Shown piece by piece: positions 1 through 6,540 of a stretch of 11,839 nucleotides of DNA. Position numbers and translations under genes: made by a program. Source of the stretch: Dethiosulfovibrio sp. (GTDB lineage: Bacteria > Synergistota > Synergistia > Synergistales > Dethiosulfovibrionaceae); NCBI GenBank assembly GCA_028709985.1, contig JAQUTB010000025.1:1-11839 (forward strand). The letters run 5' to 3'. A model generated the notes under the pieces. That model saw nothing but the letters and a program-made list of their open reading frames with translations, searched no databases and was not told the origin of the DNA. The first letter of the stretch is position 1. Each line of letters opens with the position of its first letter.

Positions 1-69
1 TCCTTGAACGTGACCGGCGACGCCTGTGTAGCGGCGGTGGTGGCGAGAACCGAAGGTGAAATCCTGTAG
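1..69 (+). CDS. C-terminal end of a DAACS-family sodium:dicarboxylate/amino-acid symporter (partial)
   Basis: Frame 1 is open from the window edge to a TAG at 67-69 and gives 22 residues containing NVTGD, then AAVVARTEG. This closely matches the last transmembrane helix (TM8) and tail of the glutamate/dicarboxylate:cation symporter family, as in archaeal GltPh (NVTGD...IVAKTEG). In that family the Asn of NVTGD contacts substrate and sodium, and the Asp helps bind sodium; both are present. The protein would be an inner-membrane importer of an acidic amino acid, dicarboxylate or similar solute. The substrate cannot be judged from the tail. The gene is convergent with the chloride channel gene and shares a terminator with it. 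Confidence 0.8.
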   Translation, partial: SLNVTGDACVAAVVARTEGEIL

Positions 70-77
70 TAAAAAAA

Positions 78-124
78 GCGGTAATATCAGGGCGAGGGAT
101 TATCCCTCGCCCTGATATTACCGC
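78..124. terminator. Bidirectional intrinsic terminator with a perfect 21-bp stem
   Basis: The arms 78-98 and 104-124 are perfectly complementary over 21 bp with a 5-nt loop. Seven A lie at 71-77, which is a T-tract directly after the stem when read on the minus strand. Six T lie at 128-133 for the plus strand. The hairpin separates the converging symporter and clc genes and should stop both transcripts. The clc stop codon (118-120) lies inside the right arm. Confidence 0.9.
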
Positions 125-1521
125 TCCTTTTTTCTAAAACGCTCAGGCGCTCTTAAGTTGAATCTAGACTCCATGCATTTCCAAAAGCAGACCATGGAGG
201 AGAAGAAAACAGACTGATCGACCAAGGGGACGCTTCTTCCCTGATCAACCCTGCAGGGCCTCCGCCTGACGGCTATCATGGGAGATTTAGAGCGAGCCAA
301 TCTCTGACTGGGGTAGACGCTCCTATGCCCGACCAAGAAGAAGGCAGAGACGGAGACGATCGCTGCCATGACCCCTACCTCTCCACCGAAAAGCTCCATA
401 GCCATCACTGTCGCAGAGATCGGCGCGTTGGCGCATCCAGCCAATACGCCGGCAAAACCCAAAGGCCCAAAGAGAGCACCGTTAAGGCCGAACAGCGATG
501 CAAAGGCCACGCCAGAAGTCGCCCCGATGAAAAATATAGGGGTGACGACCCCTCCGCTACCGCCGCAGCTCAGGGTTATGGCGGTCATAAGGGACTTCCA
601 GAGAAAAGCGAGGGAGGGAACTACACCGCCCTCCAGTGCAAGGTCTAAGGTTTCCAAACCCAGACCGTAATAGGAATCCCCTAAAAACACTCCCAAACCC
701 AGAAGCATGCAGGAGCCTAAAAGGGCCTTGCCCACCAAGCCGAGCCTCACCCTTGAGAACAGCCTCTCAAAAAACGCCATCAGCTCTATGTGGACGAAAG
801 AGACCAACCCGAAGAAAACTCCCGCCAGCAACAGCCACATGGACATGGTAGGTGACAGGGGAGGGATATCCAATAGGTTAAGACCTCCGTAGGACATTCC
901 CAATGAGAGGGCGACCTTGTAGGAAACTATGCCGCTTATTATCGATGGGAACAGTACGTCGTAGAATACCTGCCCTATGTAGAGCACCTCAAGACCGAAC
1001 AGAGCCCCTGCCATAGGGGTTCCAAAGACCGCGGCGAAGCCGGCGGAGATACCGCAGACCACCAGTTTTTTGCGATCAACGTCGCTGAACCTCAGAATCG
1101 TAGCCAAGGTAGACGTGACGCCCGCACCGATCTGAGCAGCTGGTCCCTCCTTCCCCGCAGACCCTCCGGAAGCTACGGTGATTATCGTCGTAACCAGTTT
1201 CACAGGGATGACCTTTACCGATATCCTCCCCGATCTCTCGTGTATAGCCTCTATAACCTTCTCCGTACCATGACCTCTGGCGTCGGGAGCCATGTATTTG
1301 ACTATAAGGGTGCTGGCCACTATCCCCAAGGGCAACAGCATAAGCCTAAACGGTCCAGGAACCGATTGACCACCTGCTATGGCCCAGTCTAAAGACTTGA
1401 CGAAAAAACAGGAAACCCCTCCCGCAAGAGCTCCGGCGATGGAAGCCAATAGCAACCACTTTATAAAGGCGTAGATCAATATAGACTCTTCCCACGCTAC
1501 CCTAGCTGGCGAATTTTTCAC
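118..1521 (-). CDS. CLC-family chloride channel / Cl-/H+ antiporter-like membrane protein
   Basis: This is a 467-residue polytopic membrane protein of the voltage-gated chloride channel superfamily. Visible family signatures in order are GHG (residues 83-85, where classical CLCs have GSGIP), GKEGP (123-127, whose Glu125 is the gating/proton glutamate), GSGGVVTP (321-328, the second anion-pathway loop) and CANAPISATVMAMELFG (about 363-379). The last ~65 residues are hydrophilic and basic; I see no CBS domains. The GTG at 1521 is chosen because eight G lie 5-12 nt upstream of it. The first ATG at 1590 has no Shine-Dalgarno, and from it the gene would contain a terminator hairpin. The retained gating Glu suggests transporter rather than channel behaviour, but this is not decided. 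Exchange or passage of Cl- or another halide across the inner membrane is the likely role. Confidence 0.85.
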   Translation of the reverse strand: MKNSPARVAWEESILIYAFIKWLLLASIAGALAGGVSCFFVKSLDWAIAGGQSVPGPFRLMLLPLGIVASTLIVKYMAPDARGHGTEKVIEAIHERSGRISVKVIPVKLVTTIITVASGGSAGKEGPAAQIGAGVTSTLATILRFSDVDRKKLVVCGISAGFAAVFGTPMAGALFGLEVLYIGQVFYDVLFPSIISGIVSYKVALSLGMSYGGLNLLDIPPLSPTMSMWLLLAGVFFGLVSFVHIELMAFFERLFSRVRLGLVGKALLGSCMLLGLGVFLGDSYYGLGLETLDLALEGGVVPSLAFLWKSLMTAITLSCGGSGGVVTPIFFIGATSGVAFASLFGLNGALFGPLGFAGVLAGCANAPISATVMAMELFGGEVGVMAAIVSVSAFFLVGHRSVYPSQRLARSKSPMIAVRRRPCRVDQGRSVPLVDQSVFFSSMVCFWKCMESRFNLRAPERFRKKER

Positions 1522-1533
1522 AATACCCCCCCC

Positions 1534-1565
1534 AAAAAACAAGGCTGTCCAGTTCGACAGCCTTG
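1534..1565 (-). terminator. Intrinsic terminator after the CheX-like gene, in the leader of clc
   Basis: The arms 1540-1549 and 1556-1565 pair perfectly (10 bp, loop 1550-1555). On the minus strand the stem is followed at once by six T (1539-1534). The signal ends the acyltransferase/RuvC-like/CheX-like operon. The poly-G ribosome binding site of clc begins at the next base, so the element is also the leader of clc. Confidence 0.85.
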
Positions 1566-1596
1566 GGATAAAACTGTTAAAACATAACACAGAGAG

Positions 1597-2085
1597 CTAG
1601 ATGCTGTTGAACGAAAGGACCAGGTATATCTTTCCACCACCGGAGATCTGGAAGGGAAGGGTAAAACTTATAATGTCAGTAGATTGTGCCGGGACCGTCC
1701 TGATGCTGGCACCGGATATAAGTTGAGGAGGGGTGACATCGACCCCGGGCAAAGCGGCCTGGGTTAGGGCCCTTCCGCTGACCATGTTGGAGAGCTCTCC
1801 AACAACGCTCATAGCTATGGAGTCCTCCAGATTGGGCTGTATCATGCCACCGGACATGGCGGTAACAGCACCGGAAAACCCTCCCATATCCATCATTATG
1901 ACTATCGTTCCCTGGATTCCAGCGCCAACTATACCAATGAGAGCAGCACAACAGGCGTTCTCTACGCTGACCCCTCTGGTTATCTGGGCCTTCAGGAGCT
2001 CGGCGGAGACGCCGACCTCGCTAGCTACGGAGATCAAGGATGTTCCAAAGGTATTAACCAGAGTAGTTAGCTTTTGATTTGACAT
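1597..2085 (-). CDS. CheX-like protein (CheC/CheX/FliY phosphatase family)
   Basis: The 162-residue protein looks like a stand-alone CheX. A glycine-rich strand region (about 57-85) is followed by GELSNMVSGRA (96-106), which fits the family active-site helix E-x2-N-M; Glu97 and Asn100 would be the catalytic pair. Known members dephosphorylate CheY-P and dampen chemotactic signalling, and CheX works as a dimer in the cytosol. The ATG at 2085 has an AAGGGG Shine-Dalgarno inside the 3' end of the preceding gene, with only 3 nt between the two genes. It is last in its operon and is followed by an intrinsic terminator. No CheY, CheA, CheD or receptor gene is in the window, so the actual response-regulator partner is unknown; related CheX-like proteins are also found outside chemotaxis clusters. 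Confidence 0.75.
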   Translation of the reverse strand: MSNQKLTTLVNTFGTSLISVASEVGVSAELLKAQITRGVSVENACCAALIGIVGAGIQGTIVIMMDMGGFSGAVTAMSGGMIQPNLEDSIAMSVVGELSNMVSGRALTQAALPGVDVTPPQLISGASIRTVPAQSTDIISFTLPFQISGGGKIYLVLSFNSI

Positions 2086-2088
2086 ATT

Positions 2089-2544
2089 CTAATTCCCCTT
2101 CTCTTCTTCATATCGCACACATTTTAAGGCGATGCCATAAGCAGCCAGATCGTCGACAGGTCTAGGGGGCGTCTGCAAAGACATGGGGAGGAGCCTCCTC
2201 CATCCCCTAGGAGGGTGCAGCTCCCAGTAGGTAAGCCTAGCCTCAAGAGTGGAGTTTCTCTCGTCAACCACAGTCACATCCGGGAAGACTCCGCGAAGAT
2301 GGGCTTTAAACATATTCATCCCGGTTCCGTCGCCCAAAAAGACCCTATCCACACACTTACCTCTTACTATGTCAAGTTTACCCTCTAGGATGAAATCGTC
2401 AAGATATTCCCAGCGATATTCCTCGATATTTTTCAGGAAAACTGCGATGGATGATGTCGGCGATATGCCAGAACAGAGTAGGAGCTGTCCTTCCATAAAG
2501 GCCCACCCAAATTTTTGGATCCCAGGATCAACTGAGAGGTACAC
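2089..2544 (-). CDS. RuvC/YqgF-like RNase H-fold protein, probable nuclease of unknown role
   Basis: Counted from the GTG start (151 residues), the protein opens with a first strand ending SVDPG (Asp6), then KFGWA, as in RuvC and YqgF resolvase-type RNase H folds. Further on are FLGDGTG (69-75), VVDERNSTLEAR (92-103, resembling the DER motif of YqgF) and VDDLAAYGIAL (130-140), whose Asp131/132 resemble the terminal acidic residues of RuvC. Thus a possible metal-binding acidic set (Asp6, Glu95, Asp131/132) is intact. The GTG is preferred because GGGAG lies 10 nt upstream and the product then starts at strand 1. An in-frame ATG at 2574 would add 10 residues and overlap the acyltransferase gene by 28 nt, but lacks a good Shine-Dalgarno. 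The substrate is unknown; it is neither canonical RuvC nor clearly canonical RuvX. Confidence 0.6.
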   Translation of the reverse strand: MYLSVDPGIQKFGWAFMEGQLLLCSGISPTSSIAVFLKNIEEYRWEYLDDFILEGKLDIVRGKCVDRVFLGDGTGMNMFKAHLRGVFPDVTVVDERNSTLEARLTYWELHPPRGWRRLLPMSLQTPPRPVDDLAAYGIALKCVRYEEEKGN

Positions 2545-2546
2545 AA

Positions 2547-3425
2547 CTACAGGTCTCCCAGCGTGCTTGACCATCTAGGGTAGAGCCACATCCACTGATC
2601 CGGATATTTCCTTATAAACCGGCCGATGACATCGTTACACTTGGATACGGCCTTTTTCACCTCGTCCATCGAGGCAGACGAGGTTGGCATCTCAAGGGAA
2701 GGCATGAAATAAAGGTCAAATCTATCGCTACTCCCCCTCCTTATGGAGAACACCGGGACCACAGAGGCCCCAAGTTTTGAGGCAATTTTAACCGGTCCAT
2801 AGGGTGTGCTGGCAGGCAGCCCCAAGAAAGGCACTATAACTCCGTTTGCCTTGGCATCCTGATCAAGGAGGATACACAGGACTTCCCCGGATCTAAGGCA
2901 ACTCAAGGCAACCTTCAGGTTGAATCCCTTACCGATACCCTTCACCGAACATTGTCCCCTTATGGATGTTATCAGATCCGTTATCCTGGGATCCCTCTGA
3001 TCTGCGCCAATGGCGTTCATAGGGTATCCCATCATACCCAGGCTTGCCGCAGCGATTTCCCAGTTACCGATGTGCCCGGACAGAAGGATCACCCCCCTTC
3101 CCCTCTTGAGAGCCTCGTCCAGATGCTCCTTTCCATGGATTGAGACCAAGGATCGGAGTTTCTCCCTTATAAGGGGCATGCGAATGAACTCGGCCACACA
3201 TCGACCATGGTTAACGTAGGAGTTCTTTACGATGCCCCTTGCTACGGTTGGACCTACCCCTAAAGCGGAGACACATCTAGCCTCAGCCCTGTCCACCCTC
3301 GTCTTGCTGCATCCCCAAAGCACCATTCCAAGGAAACCGCCGAAAGATAGGGCAAAACCGTGAGGAAGTGCCTTTAAAAGCCTGGACAGCCCAGTTAGGA
3401 GCCTCCATTGCCTTTCCTGATCCAT
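2547..3425 (-). CDS. LpxL/HtrB-like lysophospholipid (lipid A) acyltransferase
   Basis: The 292-residue protein belongs to the LpxL/LpxM/HtrB acyltransferase family, which adds secondary acyl chains to lipid A at the inner membrane. A hydrophobic N-terminal segment (about 18-38) is followed by GHIGNWE (117-123), the H-x4-E catalytic motif with His118 and Glu123. LLDQDAK (186-192) and the PFLGLPAST stretch (199-207) match the conserved block after the catalytic site, and YPDQWMWLYPRW (274-285) is the typical C-terminal signature. ATG 3425 is chosen because GGAGG sits 7 nt upstream; the earlier ATG at 3443 merely overlaps that Shine-Dalgarno. It is first in a cluster with the RuvC-like and CheX-like genes and divergent from usp. 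It supports a Gram-negative, lipid-A-making host, although a role in another glycolipid cannot be excluded. Confidence 0.85.
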   Translation of the reverse strand: MDQERQWRLLTGLSRLLKALPHGFALSFGGFLGMVLWGCSKTRVDRAEARCVSALGVGPTVARGIVKNSYVNHGRCVAEFIRMPLIREKLRSLVSIHGKEHLDEALKRGRGVILLSGHIGNWEIAAASLGMMGYPMNAIGADQRDPRITDLITSIRGQCSVKGIGKGFNLKVALSCLRSGEVLCILLDQDAKANGVIVPFLGLPASTPYGPVKIASKLGASVVPVFSIRRGSSDRFDLYFMPSLEMPTSSASMDEVKKAVSKCNDVIGRFIRKYPDQWMWLYPRWSSTLGDL

Positions 3426-3471
3426 AGAAAAACCTCCATTCACCTACAACAAATAAACCGACCCAAACGCT

Positions 3472-3499
3472 TTGAAAAGCCCATCTTTTCCGATATGAT
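3472..3499 (+). promoter_or_regulatory. Candidate sigma-70-type promoter of the universal stress gene
   Basis: TTGAAA at 3472-3477 and TATGAT at 3494-3499 are separated by 16 nt and match the -35 and -10 consensus at five of six positions each. Transcription would start near 3506, leaving a leader of about 35 nt with GGAG at 3528-3531, 9 nt before the ATG. The 115-nt divergent region (3426-3540) must also hold the promoter of the acyltransferase operon; I could not identify that one with confidence. Confidence 0.6.
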
Positions 3500-3540
3500 A
3501 GACAAAAGAGCCCTCATGGGCAGGAAAGGAGCGAGCCCTT

Positions 3541-4347
3541 ATGTTCAAAAGAATATTCTACCCGACAGACCTCTCGGAACGTTCAGGAAGGGACTTAAAG
3601 TGGGTTGCAAAAAATCTTTCCGACCCTTCGGGAGAGATGATAATAGCCCACAGAGTCGGGACGTCGGTCGGGACGGACGTCCCCGAGGTGGTAGGGCAGG
3701 TACAGGAGCTGATGGAGGAGTTCTGTCAGGAAAATATCCCGGAGGAGATGTCCTACAGGGCTTTCGTAGAGGCAGGTTCCTACGGAGAGGTCCTGCCCTC
3801 CATAGCTCAGAGGGAGAGCTGTTCTGTGGCGGTGATCACCACATCCCCTAGGTCTTCGGTCATCCCCATAGTGCAGTCCTTGGCCATCCCTCAGCTTATA
3901 TTGAGATGGGAGGCTCCCCCTGTTATCCCTGGAGACCTACTGAAGAGCGTCGTGGTCTCAACCAACCTAGAGTCGGAGAGGAGCAACCAGGTAACGCAGG
4001 CATTGAAATCGTTGCTTGAGATAACAGGCAGGAAGCCCAAAATAACCCTTATACACGGGGTCCCAATGGCTGACCCTTCCTCGTCACACCTGCTTTTTAA
4101 TCAAGCGTCGGAGGCGATGGAGCTCGCTAGACAGGAGTTCGAGTCATGGAACGGTGAAGCTTACTCTAAGTTGGTTGGAGGACAAACGGAGGAGGAGCTA
4201 CCCAAGCTGGTCATAGAGCTGAACACTTCGCTTCTGGTCATAGGGTTGCCTATGAGAACCGACATATGGCAGCTTCTGCTCGGGAATACCGCTGAGGCTC
4301 TGGTGGATAGGACGACCTGTCCGGTTCTCGTGATCCCCACAAAATAG
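3541..4347 (+). CDS. Universal stress protein with two tandem UspA-like domains
   Basis: The 268-residue cytosolic protein has two Usp folds. The first spans about 1-125 and begins FKRIFYPTDLSERS, the typical first strand and loop. The second spans about 135-268 and ends TTCPVLVIPT, the typical last strand. The second domain has GLPMRTDIWQLLLGN (235-249), which aligns to the ATP-binding motif G-x2-G-x9-G-(S/T), but the middle Gly is Met and the final Ser/Thr is Asn. The first domain shows no such motif. ATP binding is therefore doubtful, and the protein may be a non-nucleotide-binding Usp. ATG 3541 follows an AAAGGAG site. It is monocistronic, with its own candidate promoter, and convergent with the SLT-like gene. 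Its stress role is inferred from the family only. Confidence 0.8.
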   Translation: MFKRIFYPTDLSERSGRDLKWVAKNLSDPSGEMIIAHRVGTSVGTDVPEVVGQVQELMEEFCQENIPEEMSYRAFVEAGSYGEVLPSIAQRESCSVAVITTSPRSSVIPIVQSLAIPQLILRWEAPPVIPGDLLKSVVVSTNLESERSNQVTQALKSLLEITGRKPKITLIHGVPMADPSSSHLLFNQASEAMELARQEFESWNGEAYSKLVGGQTEEELPKLVIELNTSLLVIGLPMRTDIWQLLLGNTAEALVDRTTCPVLVIPTK

Positions 4348-4362
4348 ACGGTATCGACACAA

Positions 4363-4390
4363 GGGAAGGGAGGTTAAGACCTCCCTTCCT
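4363..4390. terminator. Hairpin between convergent usp and SLT-like genes, possible weak terminator
   Basis: The arms 4364-4374 and 4379-4389 pair over 11 bp around a TAAG loop, and a G-U pair can extend the stem. The stop codon of the minus-strand gene (4374-4376) lies at the loop. There is no T-tract on either side, so intrinsic termination would be inefficient; it may instead protect 3' ends. Confidence 0.5.
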
Positions 4391-4982
4391 CCACCAAGGA
4401 CCTGAAAATCCTGGCCATGTTTCTGTAATGACCTAGAATGGTTTCAATCGCACCGGGACCAAAGGAATAGGGGCCAGACAACATTGAACCGTAGTCCATC
4501 GAGGATTTTCTAAGCTCCCTCGACATAAGGTCGGCGCCGACCCTAACGTTTATGATCGGCTTGCAAAGTACCCTCCTGGAAGTTACCCTTGGATGGTCCT
4601 GGGTTATCCATCTCTTATTCGAGTCCCAGTCCACCGCCATCAGGCCGTAAAACCCACCTGTGTTATAGGTCCAGTCCAACCTTGAACGCTGGACAGCGAC
4701 AGCTACCAACATAAAGGGATCCACCTTGTAGTCCAACGAAGACCTGGAAAAGTAGGTTGCGTAGTTGCTCTGCCTCTTGGGTGACAGACTATCGTCCAGA
4801 GCGTCAAGATAGGACGTTATAGTCTCCATGACGAGCGGTCGTTTACCCTCATCGAAACAGTAAAGCTGGACAAAAGCCCCATCCCTGACCAAACCGGAGG
4901 GATAGGTATCTGCAAAGGCTACGGATACCACAAGAAAAGACATCAGTAAAGCTAATTTCGTTTTTGTCAAAAATGACAACAC
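4374..4982 (-). CDS. Exported lytic-transglycosylase (SLT)-like protein lacking the catalytic Glu
   Basis: Numbered from the GTG at 4982 (202 residues), the N-terminus is a signal peptide: Lys residues, a hydrophobic core (about 10-21), and cleavage after AFA (22-24). Residues about 77-196 follow the goose-lysozyme/SLT fold order: YKVDPFMLVAVAVQRSRLDW (85-104), YGLM (112-115, cf. GLMQ), INVRVGADLMSREL (144-157) and YSFGPGAIETILGHY (172-186). Soluble lytic transglycosylases have Q-E-S-x-F with Glu as the sole catalytic acid. Here that position is Arg (QRSRL, Arg99), so peptidoglycan cleavage by the known mechanism is not expected. It may be a peptidoglycan-binding pseudoenzyme in the periplasm. 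GTG is favoured because AGGAG lies 6 nt before it; the ATG at 4988 touches that Shine-Dalgarno. Only 3 nt separate the ATG from the gpmA stop codon, so the two genes are probably cotranscribed. Confidence 0.65.
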   Translation of the reverse strand: MLSFLTKTKLALLMSFLVVSVAFADTYPSGLVRDGAFVQLYCFDEGKRPLVMETITSYLDALDDSLSPKRQSNYATYFSRSSLDYKVDPFMLVAVAVQRSRLDWTYNTGGFYGLMAVDWDSNKRWITQDHPRVTSRRVLCKPIINVRVGADLMSRELRKSSMDYGSMLSGPYSFGPGAIETILGHYRNMARIFRSLVEEGRS

Positions 4983-4991
4983 AGACATCTC

Positions 4992-5738
4992 CTATTTAGC
5001 CTTGCCCTGATCGGCTACGGCTTTTTGGGCTTTCTCCACGGCGTCGGCGTCACCAAGGTAGTAGTGGGAGATCGGCTTAAGATCGCGATCAAGGTCGTAG
5101 ACCAACGGTATTCCTGTGGGTATGTTAAGCCCAACTATATCCTGGTCGGATATCCCGTCAAGATACTTGACCAAAGCCCTGAGGCTGTTACCGTGGGCAA
5201 CGACTATCACCTTTTGTCCGGATCTTATGGCTGGCACAATGGTCTCGTTCCAGTAGGGAAGGAACCTGTTTACAGTGTCCTTAAGGCACTCCGACTTAGG
5301 TATATCCTCTTTGGGCAAAGACGAATAGCGAGGATCCAGGCCTGGGTACCTTGGGTCATCCTCCTCCAGGTCGGGAGGAGGAACATCGTAACTGCGTCGC
5401 CACAGGTTGACCTGTTCCTCCCCTCTCTCCGCAGCCATTTCGGCCTTGTTATAGCCCTGCAGAGCCCCGTAGTGCCTCTCGTTCAGACGCCAGGACCTAT
5501 GGACCGGCAACCACATCAGATCCATCTCCTCCAGGACTATCCAGAGGGTCTTTATGGCTCTCTTGAGGGTAGAGGTATAGGCTACGTCAAAACTATATCC
5601 CTCGCCCAAAAGCAGGCTCCCTGCCCTGTGGGCCTCCTTTATACCCTCCTCCGATAGGGGGACGTCGGTCCAACCGGTAAACCTGTTCTCCTTGTTCCAC
5701 ACGCTCTCACCATGGCGAAGCAACACGACTTTATACAT
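4992..5738 (-). CDS. gpmA: 2,3-bisphosphoglycerate-dependent phosphoglycerate mutase
   Basis: The 248-residue enzyme interconverts 3- and 2-phosphoglycerate in glycolysis and gluconeogenesis, in the cytosol. The N-terminal [10 protein letters not shown] holds the phosphorylated His9. [13 protein letters not shown], the [11 protein letters not shown] block with Glu87, and VVAHGNS with the second His182 are all intact. [12 protein letters not shown] is the insert typical of the dPGM (GpmA) subgroup and distinguishes it from small histidine phosphatases. The length matches E. coli GpmA (about 250). ATG 5738 is chosen because AAGGGG ends 6 nt upstream; an ATG at 5744 touches that Shine-Dalgarno. 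It heads a two-gene unit with the SLT-like gene. This is a very secure call. Confidence 0.97.
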   Translation of the reverse strand: MYKVVLLRHGESVWNKENRFTGWTDVPLSEEGIKEAHRAGSLLLGEGYSFDVAYTSTLKRAIKTLWIVLEEMDLMWLPVHRSWRLNERHYGALQGYNKAEMAAERGEEQVNLWRRSYDVPPPDLEEDDPRYPGLDPRYSSLPKEDIPKSECLKDTVNRFLPYWNETIVPAIRSGQKVIVVAHGNSLRALVKYLDGISDQDIVGLNIPTGIPLVYDLDRDLKPISHYYLGDADAVEKAQKAVADQGKAK

Positions 5739-5764
5739 GGTCATCCCCTTTCTTGGTCACCCAT

Positions 5765-5770
5765 ATTATA
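5765..5770 (-). promoter_or_regulatory. Candidate -10 box for gpmA
   Basis: On the minus strand TATAAT, a perfect -10 hexamer, occurs just downstream of the larE stop codon (5773-5775). It would start a transcript near 5758, about 20 nt before the gpmA ATG and upstream of its Shine-Dalgarno. No good -35 hexamer is present at 16-18 nt, so the site may be weak or activator dependent. Confidence 0.45.
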
Positions 5771-5772
5771 CA

Positions 5773-6516
5773 CTAGGGCCAAACACGACCGGTCCGGTAA
5801 CCCTCCAGATCCACCATAGTTCGATGAAAACCATAAGGAGACAGAATCTGGAGCAATGCCCTCCTCTGAATAAGGATAACATCGGATTCATCGGGAGGGA
5901 ACTCCAGACAGACCACGCCTCCCTTAAGAGCTCTTAGCCTCACGTTGAATCCGGCTTCCTTAAGAGCTCCTTCCGCCTCAGCTACCCTGGACATCTCGAA
6001 CGGGTCCAGAGCCTCGTTTTTTGGGAACCTCGTGGCAAGGCAGGCAGTGGCAGGCTCGTTCCACCATGGTATGCCCATGTCCCTCGCCATTTCCCTCACC
6101 GAGTTTTTTGTCAATCGAGCCTCAGCTAAGGGGCTGAATATGTCAAACTCCGATATAGCCCTATTTCCCAACCTAGTAGGATCTTGGACGTCATCCCAGT
6201 TCGTACCGTCAACCAATCTGTGTGAAGAAGGACATACGGAGCGAAGCAATTTCAGTCTGAGCCTCTTACATATTTCGCACCTATCGTGGTGGTTCTCCAT
6301 CACCAAGGGGTCCCCTTGCTCCGGCCCCTCTAGGATTATCCGCTCTACACCGAGCTCTGAACATAGATCAGATCCTCTGACTATCTCATCCTTAACGTGC
6401 AGGACAGAGTGGAAGGTATAGGCAGTCACACTGGATTTTCCCAGAAGAGAGACCATGGCGACCAAGACCACGGAGCTATCGACACCACCGGAAAAGGACA
6501 CAGCCACCGATCCCAT
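5773..6516 (-). CDS. larE: LarE, ATP-dependent sacrificial sulfur transferase (body; N-terminus interrupted by TAG)
   Basis: LarE adenylates the carboxylates of pyridinium-3,5-biscarboxylic acid mononucleotide and replaces them with thiocarboxylates, on the way to the nickel-pincer nucleotide cofactor. The 247 residues from ATG 6516 contain the PP-loop SGGVDSS (9-15), DRCEICK (78-84, two Cys), VDGTNWDD (102-109) and EPATACLATRFP (154-165) with Cys159, the position of the sacrificial or cluster-bound Cys. The three Cys together suggest the form that may hold a [4Fe-4S] cluster. The ATG at 6516 lacks a well-placed Shine-Dalgarno and lies only eight residues before the PP-loop, without the usual N-terminal helix. 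Upstream in the same frame a TAG (6541-6543) separates this body from a 14-codon start that overlaps larB. Without the TAG the protein would be 270 residues, the normal LarE size. Function is therefore uncertain, though family identity is clear. Confidence 0.85.
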   Translation of the reverse strand: MGSVAVSFSGGVDSSVVLVAMVSLLGKSSVTAYTFHSVLHVKDEIVRGSDLCSELGVERIILEGPEQGDPLVMENHHDRCEICKRLRLKLLRSVCPSSHRLVDGTNWDDVQDPTRLGNRAISEFDIFSPLAEARLTKNSVREMARDMGIPWWNEPATACLATRFPKNEALDPFEMSRVAEAEGALKEAGFNVRLRALKGGVVCLEFPPDESDVILIQRRALLQILSPYGFHRTMVDLEGYRTGRVWP

Positions 6517-6540
6517 CCGCGATATCCGAGACGAAAGCTC

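Noticed and set aside
325..892. Plus-strand open frames opposite clc, and similar frames opposite the other genes
   Set aside because: They are antisense to well-supported genes, have biased Pro/Ser/Arg composition, lack ribosome binding sites and resemble no family.
1522..1590. Upstream ATG at 1590 as the start of clc
   Set aside because: It has no Shine-Dalgarno, would place a full intrinsic terminator inside the coding region, and adds 23 residues ahead of an otherwise normal CLC. GTG 1521 with a G-tract is better.
1519..1700. Fluoride riboswitch before a CLC gene
   Set aside because: The leader between CheX-like stop and clc is only about 75 nt and is occupied by a simple terminator. 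No riboswitch consensus was seen, and the protein has GKEGP rather than features I would expect of a fluoride-specific CLC.
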